A stretch of DNA of 64,000 bases. Source: an uncultured Spartobacteria bacterium. Its GTDB lineage: Bacteria > Verrucomicrobiota > Verrucomicrobiia > Chthoniobacterales > Chthoniobacteraceae. The translations under genes and the position numbers were made by a program. The stretch is taken from positions 1 through 64,000 of the forward strand of contig CAIXGS010000061.1 of the NCBI GenBank assembly GCA_903919125.1. Reading direction: 5' to 3'. Positions 24,781 through 33,202 of the stretch are shown here, piece after piece; position 1 is the first letter of the stretch; the number at the start of each line of letters is the position of its first letter. Below the pieces are notes generated by a model that was not told the DNA's origin, did no database searches, and was given only the letters and a program-made list of their open reading frames with translations.

Positions 24781-26664
24781 TCACTCCCGAACGGCCTCGT
24801 GCCACGCCGCCTTCGGCTTTTCAATCAACAACGCCAGCAACGCCACGTCCGCCGGCGTAATCCCGCTAATCCGTCCCGCCTGCCCCAACGTCGCCGGACG
24901 CACCTTCCCCAACTTTTGCCGCGCCTCCGCCCGCATCCCACGCACGCGCTCAAAATCGAGGTCATCCGGCAAACGCCGCTCGTCTTGGGAACGTAGCTTT
25001 TCCACCGCCGCGTATTGCCGAGTGATGTAGCCCTCGTAACGCAGGTCAATCTCCGCCGCCTCCCACACCGTGTCGGGATAAAGCGCGCGCAATTCCTGGG
25101 GCAATTCGCTCCAACTCGTTTCAGGACGGCGCAGCCACTGAGCCACGCGGAGTTCACCCACGCGCGTCTTTTCGGCCCAGAGCTTGAGGGAAGCAAGTTG
25201 TTGCCGGCGGGCATCGGCACGTTGAGCGCGCTCTAAATCGGCGAGACCGGCGGCGTGGGCGAGGGGCGTAAGGCGCAAATCCGCGTTGTCGTGGCGCAAA
25301 AGAAGGCGATGTTCGGCGCGGCTGGTGAACATACGATAGGGCTCTTCGGTACCGCGAGTGACGAGATCATCGACCAGAACGCCGAGGTAGGCATCGGCGC
25401 GACTGAGGATGAGGGGCGGCTTGCCCAGCACTTTCAGGGCGGCATTGGCTCCGGCGAGAAGGCCCTGACCGGCGGCTTCCTCGTAGCCGGAAGTGCCATT
25501 GATTTGACCGGCGAAATAGAGGCCGGGAAGCAGGCGCGTTTCCAAGGTATGATGCAGCTGGGTGGGCGGACAAAAGTCGTATTCCACTGCGTAACCGGGC
25601 CGGAGGATCACGGCTTTTTCGAGGCCGGGCACGGTATGGATAAAGGCGTATTGAACTTCGAGAGGAAGCGAGGTCGAAATGCCGTTGACGTAGAATTCCT
25701 CGGTGTGGCGGCCTTCGGGTTCGAGGTAAAGCTGGTGGCGTTCCTTGTCGGCGAATTTGACGACCTTGTCCTCGATAGAGGGGCAATAGCGGGGACCAAC
25801 GCCTGCGATGCGCCCGGAATACAGAGGGGACTGGTGGAGGTTGGAGCGGATGATGTCGTGGGTCGCGGCGTGGGTGTAGGTGCTCCAACAGGGCATTTGT
25901 TCCACGTGGAACACGCCGTTTTCGCAACGGTTCAGCGTGAAAATATCATCCCGCCCACCGTTGATGCGCTCAGGCAGACTACTAAAGGGCTGCGCCACCT
26001 CATCCCCCGGTTGCAGCTCGCATTTTCCAAAATCGATGCTCCGCCCATTCAGCCGGCACGGCGTCCCCGTCTTAAAACGCCCCACATCAAACCCGAGTTC
26101 CACCAGGCTGTCGCTCAGCGTGGACGCCGCGTCCCCCAGTCTCCCGCCCACCGCATTCTGCAACCCGACATGCAGCAAACCCCGCATGAACGTCCCAGTC
26201 GTCACCACCACCGACCTCGCCAAAATTCGCATCCCAAGCGTCGTCTCCACCCCACACGCCCCGTTTTCGTCCCGCAAAATCCGCACCGCATTTCCCTGAC
26301 AAAGCGTCAAATTCGTGGCCCGCTCCAACTCCACTTTCGCCCGAAACTGATACGCCTTCTTGTCGCACTGCGCCCTAGGCGAGCGCACGCTTGGCCCCTT
26401 TCTCGCATTGAGCATCCGAAACTGAATCCCCGTCGCGTCCGTGTTGAGTCCCATGAACCCGCCCAGCGCGTCAATCTCGCGAACAATCTGCCCCTTCGCC
26501 TGTCCTCCAATGGCTGGGTTGCAGGACATCTGCCCGATGGAATCCAGGTTCTGGGTCAGCATCAGCGTGGAGCAACCCAACCGCGCAGCCGCCAACGCCG
26601 CCTCGATCCCCGCGTGGCCGGCGCCAAGAACCACCACATCGTATTGGAGAGGGAGCGTGTACAT
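24781..26664 (-). CDS. mnmG: tRNA uridine-5-carboxymethylaminomethyl modification enzyme MnmG (GidA)
   Basis: The 627-residue flavoprotein has the FAD-binding motif GAGHAGIEAALAAARLG at the N-terminus, the conserved GPSVRSPRAQCDKK block and the second glycine-rich loop near ATGTFMRG (here TTGTFMRGLLH). With MnmE it modifies the wobble uridine of certain tRNAs. In many bacteria gidA lies near the replication origin next to parA/parB; neither is in this window. A parS-type palindrome at 25898-25913 lies inside this gene, at the codons for VFHVEQ near residue 252. Confidence 0.95.
   Translation of the reverse strand: MYTLPLQYDVVVLGAGHAGIEAALAAARLGCSTLMLTQNLDSIGQMSCNPAIGGQAKGQIVREIDALGGFMGLNTDATGIQFRMLNARKGPSVRSPRAQCDKKAYQFRAKVELERATNLTLCQGNAVRILRDENGACGVETTLGMRILARSVVVTTGTFMRGLLHVGLQNAVGGRLGDAASTLSDSLVELGFDVGRFKTGTPCRLNGRSIDFGKCELQPGDEVAQPFSSLPERINGGRDDIFTLNRCENGVFHVEQMPCWSTYTHAATHDIIRSNLHQSPLYSGRIAGVGPRYCPSIEDKVVKFADKERHQLYLEPEGRHTEEFYVNGISTSLPLEVQYAFIHTVPGLEKAVILRPGYAVEYDFCPPTQLHHTLETRLLPGLYFAGQINGTSGYEEAAGQGLLAGANAALKVLGKPPLILSRADAYLGVLVDDLVTRGTEEPYRMFTSRAEHRLLLRHDNADLRLTPLAHAAGLADLERAQRADARRQQLASLKLWAEKTRVGELRVAQWLRRPETSWSELPQELRALYPDTVWEAAEIDLRYEGYITRQYAAVEKLRSQDERRLPDDLDFERVRGMRAEARQKLGKVRPATLGQAGRISGITPADVALLALLIEKPKAAWHEAVRE
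25898..25913. other. parS-type centromere site 1 (inside mnmG)
   Basis: A perfect 16-bp palindrome TGTTCCACGTGGAACA matches the bacterial parS consensus TGTTNCACGTGNAACA bound by ParB. It lies in mnmG coding sequence. Two identical sites lie within 1.4 kb. Confidence 0.85.
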
Positions 26665-26878
26665 GAAGCTGGCATCCTAACACGAGGAGCCTTCCTGCCA
26701 AGACCCGCGATTTATCGGCGTCACGCGTTTAGGATCCGCCGCCACTTTTTAGATCCCGACACACAGCGACAAAAGACGGCTTGGATGCAATTGTGTCGGC
26801 TCCGCTTTTGGGTGCGCCACCAAGTCAGCGAGAGCGCCCCGACGGCTGCCCATTCGAAATGGACGAGCTCGAGCGGAA

Positions 26879-26894
26879 TGTTCCACGTGGAACA
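26879..26894. other. parS-type centromere site 2
   Basis: The same perfect 16-bp palindrome TGTTCCACGTGGAACA, extended by one more pair to 18 bp at 26878-26895. It is intergenic, upstream of mnmG. Confidence 0.88.
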
Positions 26895-26939
26895 TCGGAG
26901 CGGGCGCACAAACTCACCAAAACCACCGCGTATCGCCCC

Positions 26940-27017
26940 GAAAACTGACGCTCCTCCGCTATAGAGACCCTCCCGGCACGAGAAACACCCTTTTAAGTGC
27001 CCTTTCCAGCGTTTTAA
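26940..27017 (-). repeat. Dispersed repeat copy B, flanking mnmG
   Basis: Reverse-complement relative of 24682-24759. The terminator-like core is degraded here (AAAGGGCAC then TTAAAAGGGTGTTT), so it can form only a weak hairpin. The two copies are about three-quarters identical by eye. Confidence 0.6.
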
Positions 27018-27173
27018 CCCCGTTTGGGACGCATCCGAACCCAAATTTGAGCCGACGTGGCCTTCAATGCTTCCCACGCCCAAATCGCGAGGCCGTCGAG
27101 CCGCCGACACTCGCGCAATCGGTGTGGCTCGCGTGTAGCCTCCCGGAGGAAACGCGCTCGGACGTCCCGCCGA

Positions 27174-27201
27174 ACATCGCACATCGCACATCGCACATCG
27201 C
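27174..27201. repeat. 7-bp tandem repeat (ACATCGC x4)
   Basis: Four exact tandem copies of ACATCGC lie between parS sites 2 and 3. Copy number may vary between strains. No function is evident. Confidence 0.85.
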
Positions 27202-27265
27202 GTGCAGCAGGGGAGCGGGGTGCCGCCACGTTCATAGCCAAATCACAGCATCGGTGTGGGAGAAT

Positions 27266-27281
27266 TGTTCCACGTGGAACA
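27266..27281. other. parS-type centromere site 3
   Basis: Third exact copy of the TGTTCCACGTGGAACA palindrome, intergenic and 19 bases before the end of the CPBP gene. Confidence 0.88.
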
Positions 27282-27299
27282 TCCGCACTCCAATCCTGC

Positions 27300-28217
27300 T
27301 CACGCATCAACCTTGCTCATGCGCCGATCCTGCTCCCGCGAAGCACCGCGCGTCATCATCCACACCAGCCCGAGCACCAAAAGCAGCACCAGCACCGGAA
27401 GCAGCCCCACTTGCAACTCCGGCCCCGACCACGGCCACCAATCCAAGCGCCGGTCCGACCCTTTCGAAAACAACCCCTTCACCAACACCAATCCGCCGTG
27501 CAACCCGATGCTCATCCAAAGCGACCCCGTCCTGCGCGCAGCCAGACCCAGCAAAAGCCCAAACACAAGGAGCGTCCCAAACCCTCCCAGTAACAACAAC
27601 GGCTGCGCAAACTGATGAAATAAGTGCGGCAGCAACGCGAACCCCGACCACCAAAAGACCTCGCCCACCACTAGCGACGGATCCGGCTTGAGAAAATGCA
27701 CCGCCGCAAACAACCCGCTCGTCACCCACAGAGCCCGCCATTCGCGCCCCGCTCCCATCCCGCGCTCCACCAACCCGCCCAACACCCCACGAAATACACT
27801 CTCCTCCAGCACCCCCACCACCACCGCTGACGCCAGCACCGCCGCAACCTCCTTCCACGAAACCTCGCCTTTCCACACGTACACGCCCACCCGTAAATAC
27901 ACGCCCGCCAGCAACGCCATCGCTCCCGCCCCTAACGCCACACCCAACGCTAACCGCCGCGCCCAATGCGCATCCCTCGTAAACAACGGCGGCCGCCAAC
28001 ACCGCAGGCCCAACGCCCCCACCAACGGCTTAAGCAACATCAACGCTGCAACCAATGCACTCCGGTTAAAATACTTCTGAAAACCATACTTCTGCAGCAT
28101 CAGCAAAAACCCCATTCCCATCACCGCATGCGCCGCCCACCAAAGCGGTGGCGCCAATAAAGCCCCCAGCACCAGTACACCGCACACATACGCTATAATT
28201 TTGGCCGCTTCCTTCAC
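27300..28217 (-). CDS. CPBP family intramembrane metalloprotease
   Basis: The polytopic protein has the CPBP/Abi motifs in order: EESVFRG (EExxxR), FAAVHF (FxxxH) and SIGLHGG (HxxxN-like, with Gly at the last position). Members are membrane proteases of the Rce1/CAAX type. Start is uncertain: GTG at 28217 puts the first helix right after the start, ATG at 28301 would add a Cys-rich leader, and the longest frame (28397) would overlap the divergent gene. Eight hydrophobic segments are visible. Neighbours do not indicate a substrate. Confidence 0.8.
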   Translation of the reverse strand: MKEAAKIIAYVCGVLVLGALLAPPLWWAAHAVMGMGFLLMLQKYGFQKYFNRSALVAALMLLKPLVGALGLRCWRPPLFTRDAHWARRLALGVALGAGAMALLAGVYLRVGVYVWKGEVSWKEVAAVLASAVVVGVLEESVFRGVLGGLVERGMGAGREWRALWVTSGLFAAVHFLKPDPSLVVGEVFWWSGFALLPHLFHQFAQPLLLLGGFGTLLVFGLLLGLAARRTGSLWMSIGLHGGLVLVKGLFSKGSDRRLDWWPWSGPELQVGLLPVLVLLLVLGLVWMMTRGASREQDRRMSKVDA

Positions 28218-28299
28218 CGGGCAGATGCTCTCACAACGTTTTGCGCAAGCAACACCGTTTCCCGTGGAAACCTCAGCGTAACCAAGGCAACCTCCTCCC

Positions 28300-28605
28300 A
28301 TGCGAAACGTCCATGTCTGGAAATCCGTCACCGAAGACGGCGAAAAAAGAGAGGCCCGCGCCGAACGCTTTGGCGGCCGCTGGAAGTTCCAAGCCAAATT
28401 AAAAAACGAGTCCGTCTGGACCTATTACACCGAAGCGCCCCTCGAAGACCTCATCGAATTGCGCGACATCGTCTGGCGCAAGTACCAACGCAAACGCCTC
28501 CCCTTCGACGACGTCGCCAGTCTTGACCGCATGCTCGAGGCCCGCGGCCACAAACTCGAACCCGACGACGACGCGCCCTCCACTGAGCCGCAAGACACGC
28601 CGTAA
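28300..28605 (+). CDS. Conserved-looking small protein of unknown function
   Basis: A 101-residue soluble protein, rich in charged residues, with a likely beta-rich N-terminal half (VWKSVTEDGEKREARAER, RWKFQAKLK) and an acidic, Pro/Asp-rich tail. I do not recognise the family. The start ATG at 28300 lies back-to-back with the CPBP gene. Codon use matches the neighbourhood, which supports it being real. Confidence 0.6.
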   Translation: MRNVHVWKSVTEDGEKREARAERFGGRWKFQAKLKNESVWTYYTEAPLEDLIELRDIVWRKYQRKRLPFDDVASLDRMLEARGHKLEPDDDAPSTEPQDTP

Positions 28606-28664
28606 CCTCTCGCAATAACTCCGCAGCTTACTTGCCAAATCTTGAAGAAAACTGGTCCTTCTCC

Positions 28665-28748
28665 CCTGGGACCGCGGAGCCCCAGCTCCGCTTTGACGCC
28701 CCAAAAACTCAGACAATCATTGCGGAGCTGGGGCTCCGCGCTCCCAGG
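28665..28748. repeat. 27-bp inverted repeat forming a long hairpin (REP/MITE-like)
   Basis: Arms at 28665-28691 and 28722-28748 are reverse complements with one mismatch (26/27), both with the core GCGGAGCCCCAGCTCCGC, separated by a 30-base loop. It sits between convergent genes. It is much longer than a usual terminator and resembles REP-type repeats or a small MITE, and may also stop transcription from both sides. Confidence 0.75.
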
Positions 28749-28770
28749 TGCTGAGGTCTTTGACCCTTCC

Positions 28771-29646
28771 TCAAAAGCCGTCCAGCGTCCCCGACTGCAC
28801 CGCCGCAATCGTTCGTACCGCCGCCGCCGCTGCTCGCACGTTGTGAACGCGAAAAAGATGCGCGCCTCGCAGCATCCCCGCGACGATACACGCCACAGTT
28901 CCCGCGTCGCGCTCCGCCGGGTTCGCCAAACCGAGCACGTTGCCAATCACAGTCTTGCGCGAGACCGGCAAAAGAATGGGCCGCCCAAACTGATGCAGCC
29001 TCTCTAGCTGCGCGTAGATGCGCAAATTGTCGTCCTTCTGCTTTGCAAAATCAATCCCCGGATCCAGCACCACCGCGTCCCTAGACAAACCAGCCGCATC
29101 CGCCAGTGCGAGCTTCTCCCCGAAGAACTGCTCCAGCGCCTCCATTACATCCCCATAGCCCACGTGCGTGTGCGCCACCTTCGGCTGCCCCACGCTGTGC
29201 ATGATCAAAAGCGCCGCCCCAAATTCAGCGCAGATCCGCGCGTTCTCGCCGTCAGGCAACGCGCCAATGTCGTTCAACAAATCGCCCCCAACCGCCAGCA
29301 CCCTTCGCGCCACCTCCGGCCGCCACGTGTTGATGGAAAGCCACTCCGCATGGCCCGCCTCCCGCCAAAGTTCGACAAACGCGCAAAGCCGTTCCGCCTC
29401 CTCCTCGATGCTCACCGGCCCCCGGTTCGTGCGCGCGCTTTCCGCGCCGACATCGATAAGATCCGCTCCATCGGCAAGCAGACGCTCCGCATGCAGCAGC
29501 GCCTGAGACGCATTCGCGATGCCATCCCCGGAAAACGAATCCTCCGACAAATTGACAATCCCCATCACTAGAGGCCGTTTCTCAAACTGCAGCTCCCGCC
29601 CCCGAGCCCGTAACACCGTCCCGCTCCCGCCACTCATTCCACTCAT
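28771..29646 (-). CDS. folP: Dihydropteroate synthase
   Basis: A TIM-barrel pterin-binding enzyme that condenses 6-hydroxymethyl-dihydropterin diphosphate with p-aminobenzoate for folate. Family motifs: MGIVNLSEDSFSGDG, DVGAESAR, LNDIGAL, LDPGIDFAK, PVSRK and RVHNV. Expected ligands at Asn (NLSEDS), Asp (LDPG), Lys (SRK) and Arg/His (RVH) are present. The loop usually reading DTxKP reads INTWRP, so the pterin-contacting aspartate is asparagine. It overlaps hisJ-like by four bases (ATGA) and is translationally coupled to it. Confidence 0.85.
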   Translation of the reverse strand: MSGMSGGSGTVLRARGRELQFEKRPLVMGIVNLSEDSFSGDGIANASQALLHAERLLADGADLIDVGAESARTNRGPVSIEEEAERLCAFVELWREAGHAEWLSINTWRPEVARRVLAVGGDLLNDIGALPDGENARICAEFGAALLIMHSVGQPKVAHTHVGYGDVMEALEQFFGEKLALADAAGLSRDAVVLDPGIDFAKQKDDNLRIYAQLERLHQFGRPILLPVSRKTVIGNVLGLANPAERDAGTVACIVAGMLRGAHLFRVHNVRAAAAAVRTIAAVQSGTLDGF

Positions 29647-30461
29647 AACTCCACCTCCGGCAACGCGACCGCCACCCGTCGTCGTCCCTCGAAACGGACC
29701 ACCTCGCTATACCCAACCTCCCGCAACAAACGCACCGCCTCCCCGAATCCCGCCCCCAATTCCTCCACCGCATGCGCGTCGGAATTGATCAGCACCGGCA
29801 CACCGGCCTCCCGCGCCAGCGCCACAAAACCGTGCGCCGGATACAACTCCCGACAGTCTTTGCGCAACCCAGCCGTATTCACTTCATAAGCCAAACCCGT
29901 ATCTACAAGCGCCTGCACACAAGGCGCATAGAACCGCCGCAAATCACCCTTTGGCCGGTATCCAAACTTCTTTGGCAAATCCGGATGCCCTACAAAATCA
30001 AACCATCCCGAGCGAATACACCGCTCGTACTGTTTCCAATACGCGCTCCAAATCAGCTCGGGATCCTCGTCCCGATAACGGCTTAAGTACTTGGGATTAT
30101 CCACCTCCACACCCCCAGGGAGATAGTGCACACTGCCTATCCAAAAATCCCACGGCCCAAGCGTTTGTAAAGTCTCCCACCACGGCTCGCTTCCGTCGAG
30201 ATAGTCCATTTCGAGCCCCAGTCGGATGGGCAGATCTGGAAACGCAGCCCGCGCATCCTGAACAGCGGCAATGTATTGCGGTAACTCTTCGCGCAGCATC
30301 CGCCAGTCATCGAAGGGTTCGTGCATCGGGTTGTGATCCGCAAACCCGAGCTCCGCAAGCCCCAGCTCCGTCGCCCGCCGCGCAAATTCCAGCGGCCAGC
30401 CCTGCGCATGTCGGCAAAGCGGCGTGTGTACGTGATAATCTGTCAGTCCAGAAAGCGGCAT
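29643..30461 (-). CDS. hisJ: Histidinol-phosphatase-type PHP-domain protein
   Basis: A PHP-superfamily phosphoesterase with the N-terminal DYHVHTPLCRHA metal motif, ADHNP, glutamate in GLEMDYLDG, GSVHYL, and late VGHPDL and NSDAHA motifs that supply the remaining metal ligands. HisJ/HisK members release phosphate from L-histidinol phosphate in histidine synthesis. No other his gene is nearby. It is the first gene of a two-gene unit with folP. Length (272) fits the family. Confidence 0.86.
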   Translation of the reverse strand: MPLSGLTDYHVHTPLCRHAQGWPLEFARRATELGLAELGFADHNPMHEPFDDWRMLREELPQYIAAVQDARAAFPDLPIRLGLEMDYLDGSEPWWETLQTLGPWDFWIGSVHYLPGGVEVDNPKYLSRYRDEDPELIWSAYWKQYERCIRSGWFDFVGHPDLPKKFGYRPKGDLRRFYAPCVQALVDTGLAYEVNTAGLRKDCRELYPAHGFVALAREAGVPVLINSDAHAVEELGAGFGEAVRLLREVGYSEVVRFEGRRRVAVALPEVEL

Positions 30462-31075
30462 AGGAATGTGTCAGACACCCAAATCAAGAACTGCCTGCCA
30501 CTGAGCATGCAAATAGTTTTGTGTGATCAGCGCGAGCAGCGATTTTGCCGCCCCTTCGTCGAGCGCCCCGATCAGCCGATCAGCATACGTTGAACGCCCC
30601 GCACACCTAGGTCGTTTGCCCAGCGCGTAGTGACTAGAAATGGCTCAGCAAGGCGCATCCCAGCAGCTTCCAGCTTTAAGATTAGCGCCCATGCCGCACG
30701 GGTTACGCAAGCCATCCCTCTGCCCCAAGCTGGGAGAAACCGCCGTCTTGCTCCCTATGCAAAGGCATCTGCGAACCAAATGCGTAGGCAAAAGTTTGCC
30801 TCACGCGCTTTTTCTTAACAGCGGAAGTTTTCCAATTGAGATGCCTACACAACAACCAGATACATAGCGGACACACATCTGTAGTTAAAAGATTAACAGA
30901 AATGCTTTGAAACATTTTTTCCATCTGCGCAACTCCGTATTCATAAGTTAATTACAACATTAGAGACTCGAGATTTTTTAAACTTGGCGAATGCGTAACC
31001 TGAAAGTTTCTTGACCATGTTGTACGCTTGGATAATGTGACGCCGCTTCATCTTAGCCGAAAAACCATCCCTCAA
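30462..31075. other. 614-bp gap with no supported gene
   Basis: No frame here has convincing protein character. The right half is noticeably AT-rich and holds a candidate promoter for the envelope locus. No RNA gene or repeat is recognised. Confidence 0.5.
31011..31038 (+). promoter_or_regulatory. Candidate sigma-70-like promoter for the envelope locus
   Basis: TTGACC at 31011-31016 and TAATGT at 31033-31038 have a 16-base spacer, 38 bases upstream of the first lipoprotein start, in AT-rich sequence. The -10 match is weak. Confidence 0.3.
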
Positions 31076-31774
31076 ATGAAAAAGTTCCTCCTCATCGCGT
31101 TGCTTGTGCCCATCACAGCGCTTTTCTTCTCTTCTTGCGCCGCCATCACCGCAAAGGTGGCCACCAAGGAGAATATCGACAAATTGCCTGAGCCTTTGAA
31201 AAGTCAGGTGCAGGAACTTGTCCGCCAGCAAAAGACGATGGAAGTGAGATATACCAGTGGGACAAGAAAAATGCTCGAGGCTTACTTCGTCATAGCAGAC
31301 GCAATCGGTCTGAAAAAAGAAGCCATGTTGTTCAAAGCACAGGCGGATTCCTTGAATGCTGGCTCCTCCTTGAGTCAGGCGAGAAAAGCTGTGGACCAAA
31401 CTGCCGATGCGAGAAAAGCAGTCAGATCCAAGATCGGTGCCTCCGATGCGAAGGCTGAGTTCAGCAAGGAAAAATTTGTCTCCGGCGTGCGTGTGAAAAA
31501 CGAGGCTTACATGATCGAGTACCAGATCGGCATAGACGCGGGATTACAAGCGGTGAAAGGCATTTCCGCCATGAGGAGCGCTTCCCCACTGGAAAAGGTG
31601 ATGCTGACTGCAACTCTCGACCCTCTGTTTTTCTTTGCCCGCGACATTCCAAAGTTCCAAGCGCAAGAACGCGAGTTTGATGAAAACTGCAAAAAATTCG
31701 CCCAAGTGAAGGGAATTTCTTTGCCACCAGCGAATCTTCCCACGCCGAAGCCGAGCAGTCTTCCCGCTTTCTAA
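31076..31774 (+). CDS. Envelope locus: helical lipoprotein of unknown function
   Basis: ATG at 31076 gives a clear lipoprotein signal peptide with lipobox FSSC (Cys21). The mature part is mainly helical and charged, with a long amphipathic stretch across residues 35-140 and a Pro-rich tail. I know no family for it. A strong terminator follows. It is separated from the next, larger + strand operon by 110 bases but is likely related to it because it shares export and lower GC. Confidence 0.75.
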   Translation: MKKFLLIALLVPITALFFSSCAAITAKVATKENIDKLPEPLKSQVQELVRQQKTMEVRYTSGTRKMLEAYFVIADAIGLKKEAMLFKAQADSLNAGSSLSQARKAVDQTADARKAVRSKIGASDAKAEFSKEKFVSGVRVKNEAYMIEYQIGIDAGLQAVKGISAMRSASPLEKVMLTATLDPLFFFARDIPKFQAQEREFDENCKKFAQVKGISLPPANLPTPKPSSLPAF

Positions 31775-31786
31775 TCGCTTAATCGC

Positions 31787-31820
31787 AGACCCCGTTCGTT
31801 CCAAAATGCGAACGGGGTCT
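31787..31820 (+). terminator. Rho-independent terminator
   Basis: A 12-bp perfect stem (AGACCCCGTTCG with CGAACGGGGTCT) closes a 10-base loop, with CGTCTTT after it, 13 bases after the lipoprotein stop. Confidence 0.88.
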
Positions 31821-31884
31821 CGTCTTTAACGCTCGAAGGCGTGTCCAGAGCCTTCCTCCTCATTGTAACCCCCAAGCATGGCTC

Positions 31885-33186
31885 ATGTTATTTAAACGAT
31901 CGATTGGCCTTCTCTCGGTTGCGCTAACCATGATTTTCTGGGGTTCGCTAACAACGAGCCTGCCGGCAGCGAAAGCTGACAAATCAAAAGAGGCGTCTAA
32001 GGCGGCCAGTGTTGAGCCTGAACCGACACCACCGTTAGACCCTATCAAATATGGAGGGGTTTGGCTAAGCGGCAGTCTAGCCGATGCAGACAAAAATTTT
32101 CCAGTTGGCAAAGCTTTCACCCAGCGGCGTCTTGAAGGGCAGGGAGGCAGTGACGACTTGGCCGGAGAACTCCTTCAGGCGCTTCGCAAGGCGGCGAAAC
32201 CAGGCGGAAGACGTCTGGTGGACGCCTTGGCCCCTAACGATTATGCTCCAGAGGCGAAGGCCGGTAAGGCGCTGGTTATGGCCTGTGCCATCAACTACGA
32301 GCAGGTGGACGCCTTAAGAATCGGAGGCGTAACCAAAGTGATGGCCGAGGTGGGGTTTGACCTAGTGATCTGTGATTTCAGCACGCGCGCTGTGGTGGTT
32401 GCACTCCCAGGAAGAGTGATGCTGGTTGATGTCGATCCGGCCAATAATCCATCCCCGCAGAAAAAAAAGCTGCTTCTCCAACGTCTTTATCACGAAAGTG
32501 TTTTGAAGCAATTTGTCAAACTTGCTCAAGACCGCGGTCCCGAAATCATGGGCCTTAGCGCTGCGGGCGTCACGAAGGTTACCGTTTTTGACGAGGCGAA
32601 GAAAGTCCTCCCAGATTGGATGAAGGAGAAAACGGAAAACTATTTCGCCAACGTGGCAGGAAGTAACTTCTACGAGGGTTCTGGACTGCCTCTCTTGCCG
32701 TTTTCTCGGGGCAACGAATTGGTCTTCTGTTCAATGCAGGAGAAACTTTCAGATGCTTCCGAAGCGGCGATTAAATCTAATGAATCCGGCGGGGGAGAGC
32801 ATTTTACCCTCAAAAAGCCTGAGTACGAAGTGGAGCTCGTGATCCCCGCATTCCGCACTGTCACAGCCACGTCAACGGATGCAGGCAAAGTAGTGCAGAA
32901 CTGCGCTTATTCCAGAATCACAATCAAGAGGGGAGAGCAGGTCCTCTACACCTCCCAGCACGATGCCAACGTGCAAAACATTGTCCCGCGCGGCTCATCC
33001 GAAGCGGTGCCTTGGTTGGCTTACTCGGACGCTCTGAACGACTTATTTTTTAAGGGGGCCAAACAAATCAAGACAAAGATCTCGGGGGCTCGCAAGAAGC
33101 AAGACAACCCTAGCTTAATCATTGAGCCAGACAGTCTTAAAAATATGTTCCTCGACTGCGCACCGTGGTCGATCGTCGGCAAATAA
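31885..33186 (+). CDS. Envelope locus: exported protein, possibly CsgG/TolB-like
   Basis: ATG at 31885 begins a protein with a long hydrophobic leader (about residues 8-25) and a charged Lys/Ala/Pro linker. The body contains an alternating strand-helix pattern with VMACAINYEQV, AEVGFDLVICDFSTRAVVVALPG, reminiscent of the central fold shared by CsgG, LpoB and TolB N-terminal domains. This is likeness of pattern only. The last third is rich in beta strands. It starts a tight + strand series; the following gene begins 16 bases after its stop. Confidence 0.65.
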   Translation: MLFKRSIGLLSVALTMIFWGSLTTSLPAAKADKSKEASKAASVEPEPTPPLDPIKYGGVWLSGSLADADKNFPVGKAFTQRRLEGQGGSDDLAGELLQALRKAAKPGGRRLVDALAPNDYAPEAKAGKALVMACAINYEQVDALRIGGVTKVMAEVGFDLVICDFSTRAVVVALPGRVMLVDVDPANNPSPQKKKLLLQRLYHESVLKQFVKLAQDRGPEIMGLSAAGVTKVTVFDEAKKVLPDWMKEKTENYFANVAGSNFYEGSGLPLLPFSRGNELVFCSMQEKLSDASEAAIKSNESGGGEHFTLKKPEYEVELVIPAFRTVTATSTDAGKVVQNCAYSRITIKRGEQVLYTSQHDANVQNIVPRGSSEAVPWLAYSDALNDLFFKGAKQIKTKISGARKKQDNPSLIIEPDSLKNMFLDCAPWSIVGK

Positions 33187-33202
33187 TCTCATACCGCTCC
33201 CT

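Larger units (their letters stand above)
26665..27299. other. 635-bp intergenic region between mnmG and CPBP gene
   Basis: Frames exist here (for example on the - strand across 26721-27191), but their composition is repeat-derived and I recognise no protein. The stretch holds two parS-type palindromes, one copy of a dispersed repeat and a 7-bp tandem repeat. It reads as a regulatory/structural region rather than coding sequence. Confidence 0.6.

Noticed and set aside
25255-26964. A 569-codon open frame on the + strand antisense to mnmG
   Set aside because: It mirrors mnmG codons in a high-GC frame, its protein has no recognisable family, and MnmG is certain on the other strand.
26721-27191. 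A 156-codon - strand frame in the mnmG-CPBP gap
   Set aside because: It spans a dispersed repeat, a parS site and the start of the tandem repeat. The similarity to translated copy A comes from the repeat, not a protein.
27307-28002. A 231-codon frame, Gly/Val-rich, - strand
   Set aside because: It lies inside the CPBP gene in another frame and shows the low-complexity composition of a GC-rich shadow.
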